Assembly (NCBI GenBank): GCA_002943765.1
Contig: PQWQ01000009.1
Span: 1,860,001-1,924,000 of the forward strand
Direction of reading: 5' to 3'
Origin: Psoroptes ovis
Taxonomy: Eukaryota > Arthropoda > Arachnida > Sarcoptiformes > Psoroptidae
Length of the DNA: 64,000 nucleotides
Both the position numbers and the translations under genes were made by a program. Below the pieces are notes generated by a model. It did no database searches. It worked only from the letters and a program-made list of their open reading frames with translations, and was not told where the DNA came from. This document shows, piece after piece, positions 47,086 through 57,717 of the stretch. The first letter of the stretch is position 1, and every line of letters starts with the position of its first letter.

Positions 47086-48549
47086 CGGTGGTAAAATTTC
47101 AATTGAACCTTGCTAATAATAATGTATGACTATGTATCTTATTTCTATGATTTCTATGATGCATGGCCATTTATATTTGATCTCGCAAATCGCCTCCTTC
47201 TTCCAAAAAAATTTTTTCTCACGAGTTTTTCAAATGTTTCCTTTCTATTTTGGTCATTAATTTCACCATCAATCGAACATCTAAAGCTCAGAATTTAAAC
47301 AATTTTTTCAGAGGAAATGAAACAAATTTTTTTTTAAGAATTTTTTTTTTCAAAAAACATTTAACCCATAAATCATCAGATGGCGCCACTTTGGCTGCTT
47401 GAAAAATTCTTCTACTAACAGTGAATCAATTTCCTTTTTCGCTTCATAAAACAATGCTACTACCTCCTGCCTCTACTTCTCGTTTGAATTATGGTAGTAG
47501 CATGCGGAAATGCGCCGGAAAAAAATCCTGTATACAATTATTTCACTCAGAAAAAATGGAAATTCCTTCACATAAAAATGCCTCTACCTCTTTTCTCTCT
47601 TCACATTTATTTTGTTTCAGTGTCGGAATGTGTGTGAACATTCGAAAATATTCATTGTTTTGGCACAATCATTTCATTTGTTATTTGATCATTGATGAGT
47701 GAAGAACTCTGTTTACTTGCGATTATATTGTTTGTGTTGGTGGTTTTGTGCTAAATGATTATTGTCTTAATTCATAATATGCTAAGAAACTATTGATTTG
47801 ATCATTAAATCTACCATTTTGTGTTTGTTATTTATGATCATTATTCGTCTATTCAGTTGGAATCATCGGAATTCTCAATGTAAATCAATGTTTCAATCAA
47901 TTTTCAATCAATAATCATACGTCCATCGCCCGAACAATTAAGGTAAATCCAACCTAGCATCTATTTGTGATTATCTTTGTTTCTTCAATCGTCTTTAATC
48001 TTTAATCAATCAATCAATCAATTTAATTCAAAGTATGACATTCGAATATTTTGCTACAATTCTATACAATTTATTCTGTTTTTGGTTATCATTATTGTTA
48101 ATGATTATGATTATTACACCAGAATTTCGATTATTATTCGATTTGATGATATGGATTTGAATAATTCGAATTCGAATTTCGAATGTTTTTTTTCTAATTT
48201 TAATGATTTTTCAAAGATTCATCCATTGATCGTTCAAGCTCAGTGATTACCTCAATCAAGTAGTGATCTTCATATTTTTTTTTTTTTTTTTTGGAAATAA
48301 TTTCGATCAAACAAAATACTCAAATTGTAACCATCCATCCATTCATTCGTTCGATTTGATTCGATTCACTCATTGTTTTTGTTATCTAATCATCATTATT
48401 CACTTATTCATTTTTTGCCAATTGTTTTCTATGAATAACCAAATATATTTTGAATTGCATTTTGTTCCAAGAATCCAACATATTTTTACTTACCGAAATT
48501 CATCAATGATTCGATTTGATATGATATGAGTTCTTAACTTGAAAAGGTT

Positions 48550-48570
48550 AGTGTGTGTGTGTGTGTGTGT
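48550..48570 (+). repeat. GT microsatellite
   Basis: About ten GT dinucleotides in noncoding sequence. Confidence 0.9.
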
Positions 48571-48609
48571 TTTCCCATAGATTTTCATATAAGATTTGAA
48601 TGTAATAAT

Positions 48610-48773
48610 TGTGAATTTCAAGTTTAAATTCAGGATTTTAAAATTGATTTTCGTAGTTTCCAAGTTGAATTTCGTAGTTTTGAATGCAATTTTGAACCGT
48701 GAAATTACGAAATTCAACTTGAAAACTATGAAAATCAATTTTAAAATTACGAATTAAAACTTTAAATCCTGTA
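48610..48773 (+). repeat. palindromic TA element copy 51
   Basis: The left end GTGAATTTCAAG is mutated, the right AAATCCTGTA intact; the centre is consensus-like. Confidence 0.87.
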
Positions 48774-48974
48774 ATTCTGAAACATTTTTCAAAAAGGGTA
48801 AATTTTTGATTCAAGGTTAATCCATCATCATCATCATTCATTTCATAAAATGGTCAAGTTTAAAAATAATCATGTTATAAGCAGCAGCATAGCAGCTTCT
48901 CATATGATTCAAATGTCTTGAATGAATGATCTTCGTTCGTATGTGTTTCTCTTGGCAAAAAAAATCATTATTTA

Positions 48975-49141
48975 TACCAGGTTTCAAGTTTTAATTCGTA
49001 GTTTTGAAATTAATTTTCGTAGTTTTCAAATTTAATTTCGTAATTTTATGATTGAAAATTACCTTCAAAACTGCGAAATTCAACTTGAAAACTATGAAAA
49101 TTAATTTTAAAACTCTGAATTAAAACTTTTGAAACCCTGTA
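48975..49141 (-). repeat. palindromic TA element copy 52
   Basis: TACCAGGTTTCAAG to TTTGAAACCCTGTA. Confidence 0.89.
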
Positions 49142-49609
49142 TATATATTTACCTGGTTTTTTTTTATTGGCCCTGATTTATTTCATTTCATTTCATACTC
49201 TCTTTATAATCTCATTTTTTTAAAGTTTTTATTGATTTCAATTTATGTATGTTGTCCTCAATTCCTCAATGGCTCACAATGTGTAATTATTTGAATTAAA
49301 TGTTTTTCTCTCTCTCAGGCAAAATACGGCCAGATTTTTGGCTTGGTTTTTTGGCTCTTTTAGGACTTTCGAATGAATGAATGAATGATGATGATGATCC
49401 TTATTTATTTTGTGTGTCTTGAAATAAGTGTTCTTTTCTCTTCGGAAATTTAAGAAAATTTCTCAATTTTCTTATGTTTCGAAAACACAATTGATCGATT
49501 TGTTGTTGTTGTTGAATATTTATGCCGATAATAATAATAATGATGATGATGATGATGATGATGATATTAATTATGTTGACCACATCATCTATGAAAAAAA
49601 AATGTAATT

Positions 49610-49779
49610 TTTTCTGCAGTTTTTCAAGTTTTAATTCGTAGTTTTGAAATTAATTTTCATAGTTTTCAAGTTGAATTTCGTAGTTTTGAATACAATTTTC
49701 AACGGTAAAATTACGAAATTTAATTTGAAAATTATGAAAATGAATTTTAAAACTACGAATTAAAACTTGAAACCCTGTA
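49610..49779 (+). repeat. palindromic TA element copy 53
   Basis: Left CTGCAGTTTTTCAAG, right CTTGAAACCCTGTA, 260 bp before the FBXO11 start. Confidence 0.87.
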
Positions 49780-50036
49780 ATGCAATTTACTTTTTTATTT
49801 ATGTTGTATTTGAATTACTAATTTTATTTTAATTATATTTATCCATCATTATCTAGTGTACTGATTCAACATTTCTTTGGATTCAAAACACATGTGAAAT
49901 ATTAAATTTTTGCCATTGATTTCATTACATTTATTATGGAATATTGACTGACTGCCAATACTCGAATAATCTGATTGCTGAGAATATGTTCATCAATGCA
50001 AAATAATCCAAACAAACAAACAAACAACGATTAACA

Positions 50037-53000
50037 ATGATTAATAGTACTTCTTTGAATAATAATAACAATATGGCTACTGTTTCTGGAACTCATCGTA
50101 ATCACAATGATAATAATGATTGTAATATGAATAATGATCAATCAAGACTTGTACATTCAATGAATATGAGTGGCCATTATCATACATTATCTATTGGTCA
50201 TGGTCATCATCATGATAATAATAATAATGATACCTCATCCATATCAATCGATAATAATAATAATAACAGTAGTAATGATGAGAATGGTGATGAACATCAT
50301 CAAATATCAACAGTGATTGGTGGTTCATCATCAAGACCATCAACTTCTTCATTATCATCGATAACAGCGCCATCATCATGTTCTTCATCATCATCATCAT
50401 TCATGTCCAACAATAACCAAAACAATTCGAATCGTGTTCCATCAATTAAGAAATTAGCACGTCAAGCATCGCGATCTCGAAGTTCATCACGGGTGAAGAA
50501 AAAATTATGTATCAATCCTGTAATCACTAATCTTGTCATGGTCGATGTCGGCGGCGATTATTATGATTCGAAATCACAATCATCTAAACAAGACCATCTT
50601 CATCCTCATCATCACAATTCATCGTCATCATCACAAACGAATAATGATTCCAGCTCGTCTTCCATAATATCCATTGTGAATGGTAATAATCATGAATTTC
50701 GTCATGATAAATTCGAATCCATATTTACTTCATCATCATCCGGATCATCTTCCAACATTACCGCCTGTACAACAACCTCTTCACCGAATTCCTCTTCAGT
50801 AGATGAACGTATCAAGTCTTCTACATCATCATCGCAAGATTCCTCCTCATCATCATCATCATCATCGATATTAGGTTTTGATACTGTATCTGCAGCTACA
50901 AAAAATTTATCATCATCGTCCATCACCACCACCACATCGTCCAACAATTTAGCCAATATCGATGATCAAGAAGATATGCTTTTATTGGCTGATGATAATA
51001 ATGAATCTTCGGCATCACCGACTGATCCACATCAATCCTCATCATCATCATCATCGAATTCCAACTCAGGCCTTGAAAAAATCAATAATAATCAAGTCAA
51101 TCATAATCATAATCACTCACCACCATATGATTTACCTCGTAAATCGAGTTCCAATTTTATTTCTCATAATAATCCGATCCAATCTTCACCGCAAGATGAA
51201 TGTAACAATGATAATATGATTCAACTATCGAATGATTGTTGTCCATCGAATCATTCATCGATTCGTCATCATTGTAATCATAATAATAACAGTAGATTTA
51301 ATCGATCACCAAACAATGCAGCTCACAGTCAAACAAAAGGTTAGTGTTGATTGGTCAATGGTTATTTCAATGGTTTAATTTTTTGAATTTTGTCCCAATC
51401 AAAAAAACAGCTTTAAATGATCGAAATGTTTGTATGAATCAAGATACAGCAGCTGCTGCCGCCGCTAGCTATCTCATTTATCAGCTTCCCGATGAAGTAC
51501 TGCTGTTAATATTTTCATATCTATATGAAATTGATTTGTGCCATGTATCGGAAGTTTGTAAACGATTCCATAAGATTGCCAATGATTGTAAATTATGGTA
51601 TGTTTTTATTTACAGGATTTAAAGTTTTATTTCAGAGTTTTAAAATTGATTTTCATAGTTTTCAAGTTGATTTTCGTAGTTTTTAATGTAATTTTAACAC
51701 AGTGAAATTACGAAATTTAATTTTAAAACTACGAAAATTAATTTTAAAATTTCGAAATTAAACTTGAAATTCCTCTAGTTTTGTTCCATATTTTGCATAA
51801 GTAATTCTAATTATTGAATTTTGTTTTTTTTTTGCAGGAAAAATTTATATCAAGACCGTTATGAATATGATAATCCAATGTTTTATCGTGGTGTTGCTAA
51901 ATTTGAATTGGTCCCCGTTGCCGAATGTGATTTAGAAAATCCTTGGAAAGAAAGTTTTCAACAGCTGGTAATTGTGAAATATTGAATTGTAAATGATTGA
52001 TTCTAATTCTGATTCCTATTTAGTATTATGGAATACATGTTCGGCCAGGACGATTGGAACAAATTGAAAAAAATCCACAAAGATATCGTGGACAATCGAT
52101 TGTTTATTTTGATACAATTGAACAAGCATATAATTATTCGGAAGACTTTGATAATTGTTTTATATTCATACATTCTGGTCATTATAAATTTGATTATTTA
52201 ATGATCGATTCGAATGTTAATTTTATTGGTGCTGGTAAGTGAATGGAAGAATTGATTTAATTGAATCAAACATTGAATTTCTCTTAATTATTCATTTATC
52301 TAATGTCCAGCTCCTGGTAACATTGTTGAAAATGTAACGCTGGAAAAAGAAACTGAATCGACCATAACATTTGTTGAAGGTGCTCGTGAAGCATATCTTG
52401 GATATGTTACCTTGAAATTTACACCTGACCAATCAACATCAGGCCAACATCATAAACATTATTGTTTGAAAATTGGTGAAAATTGTTCGCCGACCATTGA
52501 TCATTGTACGATACGTTCCACATCGGTGGTCGGTGCAGCTGTCTGCGTCTCTGGCGCTGGTGCTGAACCAACTATTCGTCATTGTGACATTAGCGATTGT
52601 GAAAATGTTGGCCTATACATTACTGATTATGCACAAGGAATTTATGAAGAAAATGAAATATCTCGAAATGCATTGGCTGGTGTTTGGGTTAAAAATCATG
52701 CCAATCCAATAATGCGTCGTAATCATATTCATCATGGTCGTGATGTTGGTGTGTTTACATTCGATAATGGACTTGGGTATTTTGAAGCGAACAATATCCA
52801 TAATAATCGTATTGCTGGTTTTGAAGTTAAAGCAGGTGCTAATCCAACTGTGACCAGATGTGAAATACATCACGGGCAAACTGGTGGAATTTATGTACAC
52901 GAATCGGGCCGTGGACAATTTATCGAGAATCGTATTCATTCGAATAATTTTGCTGGTGTTTGGATTACATCACAATCGAATCCGACGATTCGTAGAAATG

Positions 53001-54299
53001 AAATTTATAATGGCCATCAAGGTGGTGTTTATATATTTGGAGAAGGTCGAGGCCTCATCGAGCATAATAACATTTATGGAAACGCGCTGGCCGGAATTCA
53101 AATACGCACAGCCAGTGATCCGATTGTTCGCTTCAACAAAATTCATCATGGTCAACATGGTGGAATTTATGTACATGAAAAAGGCCTTGGGTTGATTGAA
53201 GAAAATGAAGTTTATGCTAATACGCTGGCCGGTGTATGGATAACGACCGGCTCGACACCTACACTTCGCCGTAATCGAATTCATTCGGGTAAACAAGTTG
53301 GCGTATATTTCTACGATAATGGCCATGGTCGATTGGAAGAGAATGATATTTTCAATCATTTATATTCTGGTGTACAAATTCGTACTGGTTCCAATCCTGT
53401 CATCAGGAGAAATAAAATTTGGGGTGGTCAAAATGGTGGTGTACTTGTTTATAATGGAGGCCTTGGCCTATTGGAACAAAATGAAATCTTTGACAATGCT
53501 ATGGCCGGCGTATGGATAAAAACGGATTCAAATCCGACCCTGAGAAGAAATAAAATTTATGATGGTCGTGATGGTGGTGTTTGTATTTTTAACGGTGGTA
53601 AAGGTGTACTCGAAGATAATGATATTTTCCGTAATGCACAAGCTGGAGTGTTGATATCAACACAATCACATCCATTACTACGGCGTAATCGTATATTCGA
53701 TGGATTAGCTGCTGGTGTAGAAATAACTAATAATGCAACAGCCATACTCGAGTTCAACCAAATATTCAACAATCGTTTCGGTGGTCTATGTTTGGCTTCA
53801 GGTGTCTTACCAATGCTTAAAAGCAATAAAATTTATGATAATCATAATGCAGTGGAAAAGGCGGTAAACAGTGGCCAATGCCTGTATAAAATATCCTCAT
53901 ACACTAGTTTTCCTATGCATGATTTTTTCAGGTAAATATTCCAGGTTCTAATGCGGTTCCTTCCATAATTCTGACCATTTTTATCTTTCCTAAAAACAGA
54001 TGTCGAACATGTAATACAACTGATCGTAATGCAATTTGTGTGAATTGTATTAAAACATGTCATAATGGCCATGATGTTGAATTTATTCGCCATGATCGGT
54101 CAGTGTTCTTCGATGTGTTTTCACCTGTTGATTTAATTTTTAATTTTAAATAATTTTTGTATTTTTCAGTTTTTTCTGTGATTGTGGTGCACGAACATTG
54201 AGTAATCAATGTCAATTACAAGATGAACCAACACAAGATACTGATACCCTTTATGATTCGGCTGCACCGATGGAATCTCATACACTGATGGTTAATTGA
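50037..54299 (+). CDS. FBXO11: FBXO11, F-box / beta-helix / UBR substrate receptor
   Basis: Exons 50037-51339, 51411-51597, 51838-51967, 52024-52234, 52311-53931, 54000-54098 and 54170-54299 give about 1226 residues. Order: a ~435-residue Ser/Asn/His-rich N-terminus; an F-box at about 458-500 (YQLPDEVLLLIFSYL...LCHVSEVCKRF); the DRYEYDNPMF linker; a long right-handed beta-helix of about 20 repeats of the type NP.IRRN.I..G...GV.... (about 620-1140); and a UBR-type zinc finger in exons 6-7 (CRTCNTTDRNAICVNCIKTC, then CDCGA). This exact order defines FBXO11 / C. elegans DRE-1, the substrate receptor of an SCF (Skp1-Cul1) ubiquitin ligase. Human FBXO11 is about 927 residues; the excess is the N-terminus. 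Intron 2 holds a hairpin element, the other five are 56-76 bp. Confidence 0.96.
51611..51777 (+). repeat. palindromic TA element copy 54 (FBXO11 intron 2)
   Basis: TACAGGATTTAAAG to CTTGAAATTCCTCTA, 13 bp after the donor, inside a 240-bp intron that splits the W codon ending the F-box. Confidence 0.88.
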
Positions 54300-54571
54300 T
54301 GAATTGACCAATCAATTAACACTTGGAACATCTCACTCATTTCATTTTCAAATGATTTCTGTGCAATTGAACGTGGTACCAAAGAAAATATTGATGATGA
54401 TGATTACAACAAGCGCACATCTGATTGTATTGTATGGTTGTATAAAATTTTTTTTATCAAATAATGGGTAGTGTTATATTTTTATATGTACAAACAAACA
54501 AACAATTTAGGAATTTTTTAATTATCATTCATTCATCATTATTATCACCATCATTCATCATGAACATTTTG

Positions 54572-54737
54572 ATCGATTTCAAAGTTTTAATTCGGAATTT
54601 TAAAAATGATTTTCGTAGTTTTAAACATGAATTTCGTAATTTCTTGGTTAAAAATTGCATTCAAAACTACGAAATTGAATTTGAAAATTATGAAAATTAA
54701 TTTTAAAACTCTGAATTAAAACTTTTGAAACCTTGTA
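54572..54737 (-). repeat. palindromic TA element copy 55
   Basis: The left end is degraded (GATCGATTTCAAAG), the right is TTTGAAACCTTGTA; 270 bp after the FBXO11 stop. Confidence 0.84.
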
Positions 54738-55363
54738 ATCAATCAATGATTACTCAGAATTCTCAAATTATTCTTTTCACAAATATCCCTCGCAACAAAT
54801 AACAATAACAAACAAACAACAGGCTGCCTCTTCGTAATTTCAAAAAATTATTGATCCCAAAACCTTTTTATTCTCTTTGTGCAATTTTTTCAAATCAATA
54901 TTCATATATTTTTAATCCCTGAAAAATCTTTTGAAAGAAACTGTAAACCAAACCAACCAATCAATCAGCGATAATCAATATCAATAATCCTAATAACTCT
55001 GTCCTTACAAAAAAAAATCAACTCGGCCCATATTCTTTCGTCATCCAAAAATTCAAATGATTCAAATTGATTCCAAAGAATAATCCATATTTTCCTTTAT
55101 TCATATTCGTACACACACACTGACACTTAAATCAATCAGATCAAATGTAAAGCATCAAAAATATTTTTTTTTTCATTTCATTATTTTTTTATAATTATGA
55201 ATTATTCGATCATACACACTCACACACATACATTCATATACATGTATTTTCATTTTCAATTTTAGGAAAACTTTATTTTTTAATTATTATAACATTCAAA
55301 AATGAATAAATAATTGAATAATTCAAAAAAAAAAAAAAAAAATTTTCCTGAAATTGTTTTTGA

Positions 55364-55533
55364 TACAAGGTTTTTGAAGTTTTAATTCGTAGTTTTAAAA
55401 TTCAATTTCGTAATTTTCAAGTTGATTTTCGTAGTTTTGAATACAATTTTAAACCGGTGAAATTACGAAATTCAATTTGAAAATTATGAAAATTAATTTT
55501 AAAACTCTGAATTAAAACTTTTGAAACCCTGTA
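55364..55533 (+). repeat. palindromic TA element copy 56
   Basis: TACAAGGTTTTTGAAG to TTTGAAACCCTGTA. Last copy in the window. Confidence 0.9.
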
Positions 55534-57717
55534 TTAATTAACTCATATGAGTGTTTTTACAAACAATAAAATTTGGTCAGTATTTAAAAAAACATATCTG
55601 GCTCATCAAAATAATCGAATTCAAAAATTCAATCTCAATGTACCAAATGATTCGATGGCGATTCGATCGATGACAATTCACCAATACAATAAAAGCCTAT
55701 GGACAACCGGTTTCATCATTGGTAACCACGCATCATAACCAGAGATTCTAATTCCACAAACATTTTCAATTCTCTCGCGTTGAAAAAAAAATGAATTCGG
55801 AGGTTAAAAAATTTTCCAAGTTCGATAACCTTTGAAAAAAAAATTTCAAAACGTCTTTTATGAATGTTTCATAAATTTTTTTTTTTTCAAAATAATCCCG
55901 GGTTTCGCGCATGTCTAATGTGTTGAATTTTTAATGTTTAGGGTGTAGATCAGTGTGATTGCATGCAATTCACCCATACCACTACTACTTGTGGACCATA
56001 AAACAATGCAACGTCAAGGAAATGAATCGAATTGAATCGCTGACAAATGGCGGCCGCTACATGCGATGTGTTGTGTGTGTTTGCTTTTGCGAGAACAAGT
56101 GCAGCAAGTGTTTTTATCACTGTGGTAGTGGCATTTTAGCAAAAGGAAATGAATTTGTCGCAAAAACAAATTTGCCATCACTGGTAAATGCTACTACAAC
56201 GAAATTCTTTCAATTCAACTTTTTGATTCGCAAAAGGTAGTAGCACTGTGTTTAAAGAGTTGAAGAATGCTCCGAAAAAAATACCAGAAATAAATCTATT
56301 CTGCATTCAATAAGACCACTACCATGAAATAATTTTTCGGCCAATAAATTTAGACGTAGTGGTTCAATTTTATGAAAAAAGATAAATTCTTTCCAATATT
56401 CTCGATCGAGATCATGTATATATATGAATTTATAAAACGGCAGAAACAACAAAACACGCACACCAGATTTCAACTTGAATTCAAATATGTGTGTTTCTAT
56501 GCGTGTTTTTTTTTTCTATTCCGAGCGTATATATATATATATATATTCGTTATTATATACACTGAGCAATTATATCTTAGCATCCGAAAAAAATAATAAA
56601 CAACAAAAGTGAGTGAGTTCGAAATAAAAAAAAAAGAGCCAAACAAACAAATGAATGAATGAAAGAGTATTGTTTGTTGGTGAATGAAAGAAGCACACAC
56701 ACACACACAAAAAAAACCCTCTACACTTTGAATTGTTTCATCAAAATCGAATTGTAATTGCAATTATTTCATCTTTGGTTCGTCCAAATCGAATTCTTTT
56801 TTCAAAATTAATTTTATCTGGTTCCCCAGTCAAGGCTATAGATCCTTGTTGAATTCTGAAATTTAAATTATTTTCATTACAAAGAATACACGCATTTACA
56901 TGAAGTAATCGAAAACAAGGTATGTGGTTATTGCTTGTTTGCTTATTTGCTGCATATTGTTGTTATGCATGGTAAATCTGTAAAAGAGTTATATCGCTCT
57001 TTGATTAGTGTTTGTGTCTTCGTATATGTTTGATTTCAATGATGTTTATGTTTAAGTTGATTATTTATGTCAATTTACTCATTGAAATCTACTAAAACTC
57101 TACTAAATTGAATAAGTACCACACAGGATTTCATGAAGAAATGTGCGTCCATTTTATTTTTATTTTTTGGTCCGATTGAATTGTCCATCATTCTCATTTA
57201 GAAATATCAATAATTCTAAATTAACGTATGTTGTTGATTGATATGATTAGATTAGATTGGATTAATATTGAAAGCAACCAGCCCTAAAGTAATTCATTGC
57301 ATGATGAATTGCTGTGGTCAATGCAACGGCCAATTTATTTTATAATTAATTCAATGTCACCGACAATTTATATTCATCAATTTTTTAATTTTTATTCTTA
57401 TTTTCTCCTTAATAACAGGTGATTCAATGAAAATATTCATTATTTGATTGATTTAATTTAATGTGACAATTGTCAAGCAGCAAAACAAATTGTGATTTCG
57501 TGCTTTTCGTGAATTTTGAATATTTACATTTCAATCAATTTGTGTTAATTTGTTCCAATTTTGAAGAAATAATTTCCAAAAGTCCTAAGTTTCTAAGACC
57601 TTGATTTTGCAGATTCAAATCTGTCAATCTGCATCGGTTTCTGAACCCAAAAAAACTAAAAAATTGGTCAACCATATTCTATTCTATTCACACCTATATG
57701 TGTTTTCCAAATGAATC

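Larger units (their letters stand above)
43475..50036. other. gene-poor intergenic region upstream of FBXO11
   Basis: Holds six hairpin copies and one mariner MITE. No ORF shows a recognisable domain; the 131-residue minus ORF at 43909-44304 and the 93-residue ORF at 47421-47702 lack splice support or similarity. An AGATGGCGCC motif at 47380-47389 followed by less AT-rich sequence could mark a noncoding first exon of FBXO11. Confidence 0.6.
54300..57717. other. intergenic region between FBXO11 and PRRC2
   Basis: Two hairpin copies near its start, then none. 55980-56240 is less AT-rich and contains AAATGGCGGCCGC; it could belong to the PRRC2 promoter or a 5' UTR exon. No coding exon was recognised. 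Confidence 0.55.

Noticed and set aside
47421..47702. 93-residue plus-strand ORF near an AGATGGCGCC motif
   Set aside because: Composition is not protein-like compared with neighbours; more likely a noncoding 5' exon or spacer.
379..55533. Regularly spaced repeats considered as a CRISPR array or satellite
   Set aside because: Spacing is irregular (about 0.1-1.8 kb), copies occur in both orientations and inside introns of a eukaryotic genome, with TA duplications; this is dispersed mobile DNA.
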